64,000 nucleotides of DNA, taken from Armatimonadaceae bacterium. GTDB taxonomy: Bacteria; Armatimonadota; Armatimonadia; Armatimonadales; Armatimonadaceae. The DNA is taken from positions 66,683 to 130,682 of the forward strand of contig JAUJOK010000007.1 in assembly GCA_030447685.1 (NCBI GenBank), read 5' to 3'. The stretch's first letter is position 1. The number at the start of each line of letters is the position of its first letter. The translations under genes were made by a program, and so were the position numbers. The notes beneath the pieces were generated by a model. That model searched no databases. It saw nothing but the letters and a program-made list of their open reading frames with translations, and was not told where the DNA came from. Of the stretch, positions 35,614 through 46,225 are shown piece by piece.

Positions 35614-37893
35614 TTACCGCCCGCCGCCGAATGTGCCGACGCCGATGAGACAGCCCAGAACGACCAGCACGACGCCGACCAGCATGGTCAGGGCGTAGTT
35701 CCGCACATAGCCGCTTTGCCAGCCGCGAATGCTGTTGGCGAAGTGGGCAATGCCGCCAGCGACGCCGTTGACCATCCCATCAATGACCTTGACATCCATA
35801 TACCTCCAGAGGAAGTTCGAGAATGCCTTGCCGCCGCGCACGAAGATGCCGTTGTAAATCTCGTCTACGCCCCATTTGTTGTACGTCCAGCGCCACAGCG
35901 GGTTGGCCTGCTTCTGCTGTTCGGTCAGCCTTTCACCGCGCGGCGCTTTCGCATAGGCGCTTCTTGCCCATAAGCAGACAGCGATTGCCAGAAGCGCGGA
36001 GGCTGCAAGCAGAATCAGTACCGTCGTATTCTCCACGCGCAGCGGATAGTTCACCCGCTCCCGCCAGCCGACCGTATCTCCTAGGAAGTGCTCGAAGGCG
36101 TGGATTCCCAGCGGCGCAGCGTTCATAAAGCCGCCGACCGCGCTCAGGAAGGCAAGCACGATCAGCGGGAACGTCATGGACGGGGGCGACTCGTGGACAT
36201 GCGAGCCGACCTCCGGCGAGAAGCGCGGCTGCCCCGCAAACGTCTTCATCATCATACGGACCATGTAGAACGCCGTCATGCCCGCTACGATGAAGCCGCC
36301 CGCCCAGAGCAACGGGCTGCCCAGCCCGTTCTCGTTCGGCCCGGCAAAAGCGTGCAGCAGAATCTCGTCCTTTGACCAGAATCCAGCAAAGGGCACGATA
36401 CCGGAGATGGCGAGCGTCCCGATCAGCATCGTCCGCCATGTCGTCTTAATTTTCAGACCCAGCCCGCCCATGTTCCGCATGTCCTGCTCACCACTCATGG
36501 CATGGATGACCGAGCCGGAGCCGAGGAACAGCAGCGCCTTGAAGAAGGCATGCGTTGTGACATGGAACATGGCGATTCCGAATGCGCCAACGCCGCAGGC
36601 CAGGAACATATAGCCAAGCTGCGAAACGGTGGAGTAGGCCAGAACGCGCTTGATGTCCGTCTGCACCAGCGCAATCGTCGCCGCCATGAAGGCCGTCGTC
36701 AGTCCGATAACGGCAACGATTGTCATGACCGTCGGCGAGAGCAGGAACAGGCTGTGCGCCCGGCAGACCATGTAGACACCCGCCGTTACCATCGTCGCCG
36801 CGTGAATCAGCGCGGAAACCGGCGTCGGGCCTTCCATTGCGTCCGGCAGCCAGACGAACAGCGGGATCTGTGCCGACTTGCCCGTTGCCCCGATGAACAT
36901 CAAGAGCGGGACCAGAGTCACCGCGCCCAGGCCCAGCGCCAGTCCACCCTGCAGGTAGCCCGCCGCCTTCGCGCCTGCGATTCCTTCCGCCGTCAGCACG
37001 CCGCCGGGGCCGTAAAACTCGAACGTTCCAAAGAACTTGAAGATCAGGAACAGCGCAATCAAAAAGGCAAAGTCGCCGACACGGTTGACGATAAAGGCTT
37101 TCTTGCCCGCATCCGTCGCGCTTTGCCGGGTGTACCAGAACCCGATCAGCAGGTACGACGCCAGTCCGACCCCTTCCCAGCCGACGAACATCACCAGGAA
37201 GTTCGACCCCATCACCAGCAGCAGCATGAAGAAGACGAACAGGTTGAGGTAGGAGAAATAGCGGGCGTACCCCTTGTCGTGGCTCATGTAGCCGGTCGAA
37301 TACAGGTGGATGAGCGTCCCGATGCCGGTGATAATCAGCAGCATCAGGCTGGTTAACGGGTCAACGGCGAGCTGGAAGTTGAGGTTCAGTCCCTTCATCA
37401 CCTCACTGCCCAGCGGGTCGGCGAACGGCGGAACGTTCATCCAGGTAAACGCCGGGGAAAAGACGCGGGCCGTTCCCTCGCCGTGCGCGCCGAGCAGCGA
37501 GAAGAAAACCAGAAGGGAAACCAGGAACGATAGGAATACCATCAGGGTGGCGAGACCGCCGACAAGCTTCGTGCCTCCCGGCTTCAAATGGGCCTCATCA
37601 TGCCCGCCATGGCTGCTGCCGTGATCGTCGCCGTGCGCCGTGGGGCCGTGCGGGTCGTTCGCGCCGTGACCGGAAGCGACACCGGACGCGGCGGCTGCGT
37701 GGTCGGCGGCGAATTCGGGCGCGTCGGACGGCCCGGCGTTATGTGCGTGGGCATCCGTGGCAGCATGGTCGCCACCATGGTGATCATCATGCCCTCCCGC
37801 CTCGACGACCGGCAGCGGCGACCCGGTCAGCCGTTGGCCCAGGAAGGCGATAATCAGGTAACCCAGCAGCGGGAACGCCGGAATGAGCCACAA
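35614..37893 (-). CDS. nuoL: NADH-quinone oxidoreductase subunit L with His-rich insertion
   Basis: A 759-aa complex I antiporter subunit, longer than the usual about 610-660. Typical segments are present: FVGWEGVGLASYLLIGFWY, KSAQIPLFVWLPDAMEGPTPVSALIHAATM and LVQTDIKRVLAYSTVSQLG. The C-terminal long helix region follows LTEQQKQANPLWRWTYNKWG. Residues 35-102, in the first loop, are a hydrophilic insert with 14 His plus Asp, Gly and Ala, which looks metal-binding or disordered. The start is uncertain: the first in-frame start codon is a TTG inside the first helix (LLWLIPAFPLLGY), so a few N-terminal residues may be missing through an indel. Confidence 0.95.
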   Translation of the reverse strand: MWLIPAFPLLGYLIIAFLGQRLTGSPLPVVEAGGHDDHHGGDHAATDAHAHNAGPSDAPEFAADHAAAASGVASGHGANDPHGPTAHGDDHGSSHGGHDEAHLKPGGTKLVGGLATLMVFLSFLVSLLVFFSLLGAHGEGTARVFSPAFTWMNVPPFADPLGSEVMKGLNLNFQLAVDPLTSLMLLIITGIGTLIHLYSTGYMSHDKGYARYFSYLNLFVFFMLLLVMGSNFLVMFVGWEGVGLASYLLIGFWYTRQSATDAGKKAFIVNRVGDFAFLIALFLIFKFFGTFEFYGPGGVLTAEGIAGAKAAGYLQGGLALGLGAVTLVPLLMFIGATGKSAQIPLFVWLPDAMEGPTPVSALIHAATMVTAGVYMVCRAHSLFLLSPTVMTIVAVIGLTTAFMAATIALVQTDIKRVLAYSTVSQLGYMFLACGVGAFGIAMFHVTTHAFFKALLFLGSGSVIHAMSGEQDMRNMGGLGLKIKTTWRTMLIGTLAISGIVPFAGFWSKDEILLHAFAGPNENGLGSPLLWAGGFIVAGMTAFYMVRMMMKTFAGQPRFSPEVGSHVHESPPSMTFPLIVLAFLSAVGGFMNAAPLGIHAFEHFLGDTVGWRERVNYPLRVENTTVLILLAASALLAIAVCLWARSAYAKAPRGERLTEQQKQANPLWRWTYNKWGVDEIYNGIFVRGGKAFSNFLWRYMDVKVIDGMVNGVAGGIAHFANSIRGWQSGYVRNYALTMLVGVVLVVLGCLIGVGTFGGGR

Positions 37894-38022
37894 AAGCGGA
37901 TTGATGGTTGCGGAAGCCCCGATAAACCACCCATCTTTTTGAAACGCGTCCTTCGGACGCGCCTTACGCCCGACCGCAAGGCCGTTTATTCGGGAGACGG
38001 GTCGTTTAGCGGCCCGGCTATT

Positions 38023-38361
38023 CTAACCCTGCATGATATTGATTTCGTCCACGTTGATGTTCTCACGAGAACGGAAGATGCTGATGAGAATCCCCAGACC
38101 CACCGCCACCTCGGCGGCGGCGACGGCCATCACGAAGATGGTGAACATCAGGCCCCCGGTATCGCCCAGGTAGCGCGCGAAGGCGATAAAGGTGACGTTC
38201 ACCGAGTTCAGCATCAGCTCGATGCACATAAAAATGACGATGGGATTGCGCTTTATCAGCACACCGACGACGCCTATGGTGAACAGTACCGCCGAAAGCA
38301 TCAGGTACCAGGACAGCGGCACAGCGGCAGCAGCGGCGGTTACGGCTTGAGACTCAGGCAT
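38023..38361 (-). CDS. nuoK: NADH-quinone oxidoreductase subunit K
   Basis: 112 aa with three membrane helices. The conserved Glu residues are in IFMCIELMLNSVN and in VAAAEVAVGLGILI. It lies 13 bases after nuoJ and 129 bases before nuoL. The nuoK-nuoL gap contains a GC-rich palindrome (GCGTCC...GGACGC, about 37951-37965) and no gene. Confidence 0.95.
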   Translation of the reverse strand: MPESQAVTAAAAAVPLSWYLMLSAVLFTIGVVGVLIKRNPIVIFMCIELMLNSVNVTFIAFARYLGDTGGLMFTIFVMAVAAAEVAVGLGILISIFRSRENINVDEINIMQG

Positions 38362-38374
38362 TATTCGCTCTCCT

Positions 38375-38908
38375 TTACAGCCGTCGCTTCGCCAGCACGA
38401 CCGACCCGATTACGGCAATCAGCAGCAGGATGCTCGTCACCTCGAACGGAAACAGCCAGGGCTGGGCCGGGTCGAACAGGTTTCTGCCAATAGCTTCCAC
38501 GGTGCCCAGTCGGTCGTCACGCAGCGTCGGCGACGGGTTCGGAAGCGGCGACAGCACCACACCGCCGATAATCAGCGCCAGCACCAGACCCGACAGCACC
38601 GCAATCGGCTGCTGCGGTCTCAGCCGGTCCGCTTCCCGGTCCGGCGTCCCCAGGTTCAGCAGCATGATGACGAACAGGAAGAGTACCATAATCGCGCCCG
38701 TGTAGACGAGTACCTGCACGGCGGCCAGGAACCACGCGTTGAGCAGCAAATACAGCACGGCGACGCAGAACAGGTTCAGAACCAGAAATAGCGCGGAACG
38801 TACTGGATTGGTTTGCAGCACCATGACCAGCGCGGTGGCGATGGCGGCAGCCCCGAAGATAATAAACAGAATCATTTCCCCGGTCACGCCGGGCGAGGTG
38901 GGCGGCAT
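38375..38908 (-). CDS. nuoJ: NADH-quinone oxidoreductase subunit J
   Basis: 177 aa with five membrane helices: NPVRSALFLVLNLFCVAVLYLLL, AVQVLVYTGAIMVLFLFVIMLLNL (the TM3 hinge region) and VTSILLLIAVIGSVVLAKR. A hydrophilic stretch between helices 4 and 5 carries TLRDDRLGTVEAIG. It lies between nuoI and nuoK. Confidence 0.95.
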   Translation of the reverse strand: MPPTSPGVTGEMILFIIFGAAAIATALVMVLQTNPVRSALFLVLNLFCVAVLYLLLNAWFLAAVQVLVYTGAIMVLFLFVIMLLNLGTPDREADRLRPQQPIAVLSGLVLALIIGGVVLSPLPNPSPTLRDDRLGTVEAIGRNLFDPAQPWLFPFEVTSILLLIAVIGSVVLAKRRL

Positions 38909-38921
38909 GTCGTTTCCTCAG

Positions 38922-38956
38922 CTACCCCTTCCCTTTAGGGAGGGGGCAGGGGGTAG
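38922..38956. repeat. Palindrome between nuoI and nuoJ
   Basis: CTACCCCTTCCCT and AGGGAGGGGG...GGGGTAG form a long stem with a TTT centre, in the 49-base gap inside the operon. Being inside an operon, it may pause or attenuate rather than end transcription. Confidence 0.65.
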
Positions 38957-38957
38957 G

Positions 38958-39437
38958 TTAATCCACGCGCTCCCGATTCGGGTCGGGGACGAGCAGCATC
39001 TCTTTCGTAAAGATCAGATCGTGGCGCGTCGATTCGGCCATCTCGAAAACATCTTTCAGTTCGACGGCTCCGGTCGGGCACGCCTCCTGGCAGAAGCCGC
39101 AGTAGATGCAGCGGATCATGTTTATCTCATAGCGCACCGCGTAGCGTTCGCCCGGCGAAAAACGCGCCTCGTCAGTGTTCTCGTCGGCAACCACAAGAAT
39201 GGCATTCGAGGGGCACGCACCCGCGCACAGCGAGCAGCCGATGCACTTTTCCAGCCCGTTGTCGTAACGGTTCAGAACATGCCGCCAGCGAGCGCGCACG
39301 CCCATAACGCGCCGATAGTCCGGAAACGAGATAGTCGTCTTCCGCTCACCCAACTGGCCGAAGGTGATGCCCAGCCCCTTGAACGGCGCGACCACCTCCC
39401 GCGCTATCTGTTTTACGTCCTCAAAAAAGTCGGACAT
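38958..39437 (-). CDS. nuoI: NADH-quinone oxidoreductase subunit I
   Basis: 159 aa, carrying clusters N6a and N6b: CIGCSLCAGACP and CIYCGFCQEACP. It sits at the junction between the peripheral and membrane arms and hands electrons to NuoB. It follows nuoH by 11 bases. Confidence 0.96.
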   Translation of the reverse strand: MSDFFEDVKQIAREVVAPFKGLGITFGQLGERKTTISFPDYRRVMGVRARWRHVLNRYDNGLEKCIGCSLCAGACPSNAILVVADENTDEARFSPGERYAVRYEINMIRCIYCGFCQEACPTGAVELKDVFEMAESTRHDLIFTKEMLLVPDPNRERVD

Positions 39438-39448
39438 ATCTTTAGTAA

Positions 39449-40840
39449 TTAGACCTCTCGTGTTCTTCGCGCGGGCACGGGCAGCGCCGCAGGTTCCCGT
39501 CGGATCGGGGAAATCGTGGTCGTTTCGGTATCCAGTCGCCGCTTGCGATACGTCGCCATCTTGATAACGAACAGGACGAAGCAGATACCCAGGCCCACCG
39601 CTACGGCCATCAGGTGTCCGCGCAGTCTGCCGAACGACTGCTGCAGGGCCATCGACAGCGCGATCAGGACGACGTTCACCAGGCCGATAGGCAGTATCCC
39701 CTTCCAGCCGAACTTCATCAGCATATCGTAGCGCAGGCGCGGCAATGTCGCGCGAAGCCAGATGAAGAAGCAGATGAGGAGGAACAGCTTGATACCAAAC
39801 CAGAACGGCGCGATGACGGCCATATTCAGCGTGTTAATCAGCCACGCCGGGAGATACGCCCCCGCCGACGCCGGTATCTGGCTCAGCGCGCCCCACGGTG
39901 CAAGCCAGCCGCCGAAGAACAGCGTGATGGCGATTGCGGAGACGATCAGCATGTTCGCATACTCGCCCATGAAGAACATGGCGAACTTCATGCTCGAATA
40001 CTCGGTGTGGAAGCCCGCCTCCACTTCCGTATCCGCTTCCCGCAGGGCCAACCGCGCGCGATTCGTTTCCGCAACCATCGAGATCAAGTAGACAACCGCG
40101 GCAACCAGGCCGAACGGGAAGAAAGCCAGGAAATGCCAGTGCCAGAAGCCGGAGTTAAGCGAATGCGGGTAGACCGTGTAGGCGGTGTTTCCGATATTAA
40201 TTGGGTCGCCGATAATTCCCTGCTCGCCGACGATGCTCTGCGTCGCCAGCGTGCCGGTCATCAGCAGCACGGCGATGATGGAAAGGCCCATGCCGAGTTC
40301 GTAGGAGATAACCTGCGAACTTGCGCGCAGGCCGCCCAGCAGCGAATACTTGTTGTTCGACGACCAGCCCGCCAGTATAACGCCGTAGACCTCGATGGAG
40401 GCGATGGCGAGCAGAAACAAAATGCCGATGTTCAGCCCCGGCGCGACCGCGCCCCAATCCGGCGAGCCGTTCCAGGGCAGCACGGCCACCGACATCAAAA
40501 CCGGCGCGAGCGCTACGCCCGGCGCGAGAATATACAGCGACCGGTCCACGTTCGTCGGGATGATGTCTTCCTTAAAGAACAGCTTGATGCCGTCCGCGAT
40601 AGGCTGCGCCAATCCCTGCCAGCCGACGCGGTTGGGGCCGAGCCGTCCCTGCATCCAGGACAGCAGCCGCCGTTCCAGCCAGATCAGCCCCGGCACGATG
40701 GTCAGGATGAATCCCAGACCGATGCCGATACGCAGAAGGGAGCGGACGACGTGCGCCCAGACCTCGATATGGTGAGCGGGGTCCGTCACCGAGTAGACGA
40801 AAAGCTGCTTCCAGATTTCACTGCCGAAAATGGCGTCCAT
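39449..40840 (-). CDS. nuoH: NADH-quinone oxidoreductase subunit H
   Basis: 463 aa with about nine helices, the quinone-chamber subunit. Signatures: RRLLSWMQGRLGPNRVG, GLAQPIADGIKLFFKEDIIP, AETNRARLALREADTEVEAGFHTEYSSMKF (the acidic E-channel loop) and FIWLRATLPRLRYDMLM. A C-terminal hydrophilic tail of about 40 residues is longer than usual. It follows nuoG by 15 bases. Confidence 0.96.
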   Translation of the reverse strand: MDAIFGSEIWKQLFVYSVTDPAHHIEVWAHVVRSLLRIGIGLGFILTIVPGLIWLERRLLSWMQGRLGPNRVGWQGLAQPIADGIKLFFKEDIIPTNVDRSLYILAPGVALAPVLMSVAVLPWNGSPDWGAVAPGLNIGILFLLAIASIEVYGVILAGWSSNNKYSLLGGLRASSQVISYELGMGLSIIAVLLMTGTLATQSIVGEQGIIGDPINIGNTAYTVYPHSLNSGFWHWHFLAFFPFGLVAAVVYLISMVAETNRARLALREADTEVEAGFHTEYSSMKFAMFFMGEYANMLIVSAIAITLFFGGWLAPWGALSQIPASAGAYLPAWLINTLNMAVIAPFWFGIKLFLLICFFIWLRATLPRLRYDMLMKFGWKGILPIGLVNVVLIALSMALQQSFGRLRGHLMAVAVGLGICFVLFVIKMATYRKRRLDTETTTISPIRREPAALPVPARRTREV

Positions 40841-40855
40841 ACAATCTCCGAGCCG

Positions 40856-43114
40856 TCAGCGGGCAGCGACAGCTTCCGCCTTCGGGATAGACCGGTTATA
40901 TTCACGATAAATGTCGCGGGCCGAGAAGTAGGGCACGGGCGTTCCCAGACGGCCCATCAAGTCGGCGACGATACGCCAGTCCGGTCGGGCGTCCCCCTTC
41001 ACCGGCATCGCCTGCTTGATCTTCTGCTCGCGCCCCTCGATATTGAAAAACGTCCCATCCTTTTCCGCAAACGACGCGGCGGGCAGAACGATGTCGGCGC
41101 GCTTCGCCGTCTCGGTCAGGAAAAGCTCCTGCACGACCACGAACGGCGCGGCTTCTAATGCGCGCCGCGCTTTTTCCGTGTCATGGAACCGCGTGGCCGG
41201 GTCCGACCCCATGATGTACAGCATCTGCACGCGCCCCGCGCTGACGGCATCGAAGATACCGTCAGAATCCAGGCCGGACGCGGTGGGCAGCGGCGTCTTC
41301 CAGAAGCTGTCCAGGTGCGCCCGCCCCTCGCGAAAAGCCGTCAGGCCCGGAAGCCGGTCCGGCAGAATGCCCGCGCGGGCCGCGCCCCAGGAGTTGCAGT
41401 CCGGCAGGAGCACGTTCAGCTTCGCGCCGGTAGAAGCGCACAGTTTTTTCGCACGGTCGATCTGATCCTGCGGCAGATGGTGCGGCAGAAGCAGCACCGC
41501 GTCTGCCCCGCCCGCGCGCAGCGCCTCGGTCACGGTATTATCCACCACGTCGGCCTTTATCCAGTTCGCGCCCTTTTTGGAATAGGCTTTAAAGACGCGC
41601 AGATAGACGATGGGCTGATCCCAGTCCAGCTTCATTCCGACCGAAACAATCGTCTTAAAGTGCTCGATCTCAGCAATCGTCGTCTGCATCGGCTCGAAGC
41701 CGTGGGGCAGCATCCGATGGTCAAGATTGTTGGTGCCGACAAGAGCACGCAGCATTTTGCCAAACAGATAATTATCTTCGACCGTGCAGCGCGTGGAACC
41801 GATACCCGCGATGGCGTCCGCGCCAAACTCGGCTTTGGTGCGCGTGATGCGCTCGGCGACAGCGGCCAGCGCCTCATCCCACGACGCCGGATGCAGCGCA
41901 CCGTCGGCGCGGCGCATCAGCGGGTGCTTCAGGCGCGATTCGTCGTTCACATAGTAGTTGCCGAATTTGCCCCGGTCGCAGGTCCACTCCTCGTTCACGT
42001 CCTCGTTCGTGCGGCCATTGACGCGCACCAGCTCGCCCAGGCGGGTTTGCAGGGCGACGTTGCAGCCGTTGCCGCACTTCGAGCAGATGGAGTCGGAACT
42101 GCTGATTTCCCAGGGCCGCGCGGCGAAGCGGTAGGTACGCGACAGCAGCGCGCCTACCGGACAGATTTCGATGGTGTTCCCGGAAAAATTCGACGTAAAA
42201 TCATGCCCGAAGAACGTCCCTATCTCGGTGGAAGAGCCACGATTCAGCAGCGCCAACTGGCCGTCGCCGCTTATCTCCTCGCAGAAGCGGGTGCAGCGCA
42301 TGCACTGGATACACCGCTCCCGGTCGAGCACGACATAGTCGGAAATCGGATACGCCTTCGGGAAGTGCCGCTTTTCCTCGATGAAGCGCGAAGTCGGTGG
42401 GCCGTAGGCGACGGTCATGTTCTGGAGCGGGCATTCGCCGCCCCGGTCGCAGATCGGGCAGTCCAGCGGGTGGTTGGCGAGCAGGAACTCCAGCATCCCG
42501 TTCTGCGCCTTTTTTACCTCCGGCGTCCGTGTCTTAATCGCCATGCCCTCGGCGACCGGCACCGTGCAGCAGGTGAAGATGCTTTCGCGCCGCGCCCCGA
42601 ACATCTCCAGTTCCACCGACACCAGACACATGCGACACGCGCCGATACTGGTCAGCCGGGGATGGTAGCAGAAATAGGGAACGTCCGCGCCCGCCCGGAA
42701 ACACGCCTCGATAACCAGCGTCCCCTTCGGCACCTCAACCTCGACGCCGTCCACAGTGACTTTCGTCATCTCCACACCGGCGGCCTTAGCGGCCTCGGCG
42801 TCGGACTGCACCTTGACGGCGTCGGCCTTTTCGGCGGGTGTCCGGTCACGCTCGGAGCGAGGCGTGTCTTCCACCGTCCGCGCGCCGCCATCGGCCTGCG
42901 TCGAAGAGACCGGCGGCGCGGTCGGCTGCGGGTCGGCTACCCGGCCCGCTGCCTCGGCCTCCTGGGCGGTCGTCGCGCTCGCGGGCATCGCTCCCGCTTC
43001 AGCAATCGTCTGCTGTGCCGCCTGCTGGTCAGTGCTTTCCTTGGGCGCGTTCGCCTGCTCTTCCGTATTCGTCTGCGCGGTGTGGATTTCGGTATTTTTG
43101 TCGTTTTCGCTCAT
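40856..43114 (-). CDS. nuoG: NADH-quinone oxidoreductase subunit G with long N-terminal extension
   Basis: 752 aa. From about residue 118 it is standard: a ferredoxin fold with YFCYHPRLTSIGACRMCLV and the FTCC cluster ligands, then the His/Cys N5 site (LANHPLDCPICDRGGECPLQ), N1/N4 cysteines in CIQCMRCTRFC, and the molybdopterin-like domain with CSKCGNGCNV. Residues 1-115 are an Ala/Glu/Thr/Gln-rich stretch without hydrophobic core, apparently disordered and not part of usual NuoG. The TRKAEF-type catalytic domain ends normally. It is the largest peripheral-arm subunit. Confidence 0.96.
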   Translation of the reverse strand: MSENDKNTEIHTAQTNTEEQANAPKESTDQQAAQQTIAEAGAMPASATTAQEAEAAGRVADPQPTAPPVSSTQADGGARTVEDTPRSERDRTPAEKADAVKVQSDAEAAKAAGVEMTKVTVDGVEVEVPKGTLVIEACFRAGADVPYFCYHPRLTSIGACRMCLVSVELEMFGARRESIFTCCTVPVAEGMAIKTRTPEVKKAQNGMLEFLLANHPLDCPICDRGGECPLQNMTVAYGPPTSRFIEEKRHFPKAYPISDYVVLDRERCIQCMRCTRFCEEISGDGQLALLNRGSSTEIGTFFGHDFTSNFSGNTIEICPVGALLSRTYRFAARPWEISSSDSICSKCGNGCNVALQTRLGELVRVNGRTNEDVNEEWTCDRGKFGNYYVNDESRLKHPLMRRADGALHPASWDEALAAVAERITRTKAEFGADAIAGIGSTRCTVEDNYLFGKMLRALVGTNNLDHRMLPHGFEPMQTTIAEIEHFKTIVSVGMKLDWDQPIVYLRVFKAYSKKGANWIKADVVDNTVTEALRAGGADAVLLLPHHLPQDQIDRAKKLCASTGAKLNVLLPDCNSWGAARAGILPDRLPGLTAFREGRAHLDSFWKTPLPTASGLDSDGIFDAVSAGRVQMLYIMGSDPATRFHDTEKARRALEAAPFVVVQELFLTETAKRADIVLPAASFAEKDGTFFNIEGREQKIKQAMPVKGDARPDWRIVADLMGRLGTPVPYFSARDIYREYNRSIPKAEAVAAR

Positions 43115-43139
43115 TAACCTGTTCTCAGAAACAAAACCG

Positions 43140-44432
<1,293 letters not shown>

Positions 44433-44446
44433 TTTTGTTCTGGTTT

Positions 44447-45262
44447 CTACTCCGACAGGTCCAGACCCAGGTGCGGCTTGAGCGCGCCGGGGTGAATCTC
44501 TTCCGCCGGGCGCTGATACCGGTTGTCCGTGGACAGGCGCAGACGGTTTTCCGTCCGGTTCGGCAGCGCCTTGTGAATGGTGTACGCGTGGAAAAACAGA
44601 GCATCGCCCGGCGCGAAATCGCTGCTGTGCCACTCAATAGATTCATCGGTGGGGACGCCGCGACCGCCCACCGCCGCCGGGAATCGCTCCGTATGCTCGA
44701 TAAAACCCTGTTTATGGGAACCGCGCGCGACGGCCAGGCCGCCCAGAGTAATCGGGCAGTCGCCCAGCGGTACCCAGCAGGAGTAGGTCGCCACTGTACC
44801 GCGAATATAAAAGTGATCCTGGTGCGCGGGCGTCGTCGCCTCCGGGTTGTTCGGGAACGTGATACGCCCGATGCGGCGCGGGTGCACCAGCACCTCTTCG
44901 CTTTCCAGCAGCGCCCGCGCAACCGTCAGCAGGCCCGGCTGTTCGGGAAAGGCGTCGAAGCCGGGGTGCTTCAAAATCTTCCGGTAGACGGCATTGTAAT
45001 CTGCCCGTCCCTCCGTCGTCGGGTTGACACCGGGCGCGACGATACCCTCCATCAGATCGCGGCTCGTGTCCAGCCAGCCCGCCTCAGCGCAGAATTCCAG
45101 CATAGCACGGCGCACGGCCAGCACTTCGTCTTCGTGCACCAGACCGCGAAAGAACAGATAGCCGTCCGTTTCCATGCGGGCGCGCAGCGTATCGGCGTCC
45201 GCCGCCGGGTCGGACTCGTTAAACGGTGCGTAGTCGGTTTTTGGGGCGCTTGCAGTCATCAT
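44447..45262 (-). CDS. PhyH family dioxygenase between nuoE and nuoF
   Basis: A 271-aa Fe(II)/2-oxoglutarate oxygenase. Iron ligands are H147-Q-D149 (PAHQDHFY) and H230 (TIHKALPN). R240 or R242 would bind 2-oxoglutarate. The N-terminus RMETDGYLFFRGLV is the usual PhyH opening. It is transcribed in the nuo operon, 7 bases after nuoE and 14 before nuoF, so it is made together with complex I. Its substrate is unknown and a role in respiration is only inference. Confidence 0.9.
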   Translation of the reverse strand: MMTASAPKTDYAPFNESDPAADADTLRARMETDGYLFFRGLVHEDEVLAVRRAMLEFCAEAGWLDTSRDLMEGIVAPGVNPTTEGRADYNAVYRKILKHPGFDAFPEQPGLLTVARALLESEEVLVHPRRIGRITFPNNPEATTPAHQDHFYIRGTVATYSCWVPLGDCPITLGGLAVARGSHKQGFIEHTERFPAAVGGRGVPTDESIEWHSSDFAPGDALFFHAYTIHKALPNRTENRLRLSTDNRYQRPAEEIHPGALKPHLGLDLSE

Positions 45263-45269
45263 TGTTTTC

Positions 45270-45803
45270 CTAAAATTGACCCTGTTCGGGCATCTTCGCC
45301 TGCGCGGGGTGCGCGACTTCGCTGGGGGCTGACTTCAACTGCTCGATAATCGTGTCCAGTCGCTCTTTGGTGACGTTTTCATGATAAGTTGCGCCGATTT
45401 GCACCGCGGGAGCGTTCGAGCACGCGCCCAGACACTCTACTCGCGACAGCGTGAACATCCCGTCGTCCGTGGTTTCTCCGGAGCCAACGCCCAGCCGGTG
45501 CTCGCAGTGGTGGATTAGATCATCTGACCCGAGGATCATGCAGGAGATGTTCTGGCAAATCTCGATGTGGTGCCTGCCGACCGGCTCCTTGTTGTACATC
45601 GTATAGTACGACGCAACCCCTTCGACCTCGGCCCGTGACATTCCCAGGTGGTCGGCGACTTCTTGCATGGCCTCTTCGGGAAGCCAGCCGTCGTACACCT
45701 CCTGCGCCACCCACAGCGCGGGCAGCAGGGCCGAGCGCCGGTCCGGGTAACGTCCGGCTATCTCGTCGATTCGTGCTTTCGTTTCGCTCGTAAATCTGGG
45801 CAT
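45270..45803 (-). CDS. nuoE: NADH-quinone oxidoreductase subunit E
   Basis: 177 aa, thioredoxin-like [2Fe-2S] subunit (cluster N1a). The four cysteines are C83 and C88 (EICQNISC) and C124 and C128 (VECLGAC). The N-terminal helical segment SALLPALWVAQEVYDGWL is typical. It lies between RidA (9 bases upstream) and the PhyH gene. Confidence 0.95.
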   Translation of the reverse strand: MPRFTSETKARIDEIAGRYPDRRSALLPALWVAQEVYDGWLPEEAMQEVADHLGMSRAEVEGVASYYTMYNKEPVGRHHIEICQNISCMILGSDDLIHHCEHRLGVGSGETTDDGMFTLSRVECLGACSNAPAVQIGATYHENVTKERLDTIIEQLKSAPSEVAHPAQAKMPEQGQF

Positions 45804-45812
45804 AATCGTTTC

Positions 45813-46211
45813 TTATTCACCGTCGCTAACAACGGCGTCGGCCTCAATCTCCACCAGCATTTCCGGCGCGATCAGGCGGCTTACCTCTACCATGCTGGCC
45901 GCCGGGCGAATGTCACGGAAGAACTCGCCATGCGCCCTGCCAATATCTTCCCACCGCTCTATGTCCGTTACGTAGATGCGGGTGCGGACAATATCTTCCA
46001 GCCGCGCCCCCGCCGCGTGCAGCGCCTTCTCAATATTGTTAAGCGCCTGAACCGTCTGCACGTAAGCATCACCGACACCGACGATAGTGCCGGTTTCGTT
46101 CGTCGCCGTCGTGCCGGAAACGTAAACGAAAAGCCCGACGCGCACGGCCCGCGAGTAGCCGACCTTCGTTTCCCACGGTGCGCCGGTGGCAATGTTCTGT
46201 CTGTCCGGCAT
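45813..46211 (-). CDS. RidA family protein between nuoD and nuoE
   Basis: 132 aa, RidA/YjgF fold. The RTRIYVTD segment carries the Arg used to bind carboxylates, and the late VEIEADAVV strand carries a conserved Glu. RidA removes reactive enamines/imines made by PLP enzymes. Other subfamily members lack that activity. It is 14 bases from nuoD and 9 from nuoE, so it is co-transcribed with complex I. Confidence 0.92.
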   Translation of the reverse strand: MPDRQNIATGAPWETKVGYSRAVRVGLFVYVSGTTATNETGTIVGVGDAYVQTVQALNNIEKALHAAGARLEDIVRTRIYVTDIERWEDIGRAHGEFFRDIRPAASMVEVSRLIAPEMLVEIEADAVVSDGE

Positions 46212-46225
46212 GCTGACCGCCTTCG

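Noticed and set aside
36502-37356. A 284-aa plus-strand frame opposite nuoL
   Set aside because: Antisense shadow with composition typical of GC-rich reverse translation.
39614-43117. Long plus-strand open frames opposite nuoH and nuoG
   Set aside because: Arg/Gln-rich antisense shadows; the minus-strand complex I genes are certain.
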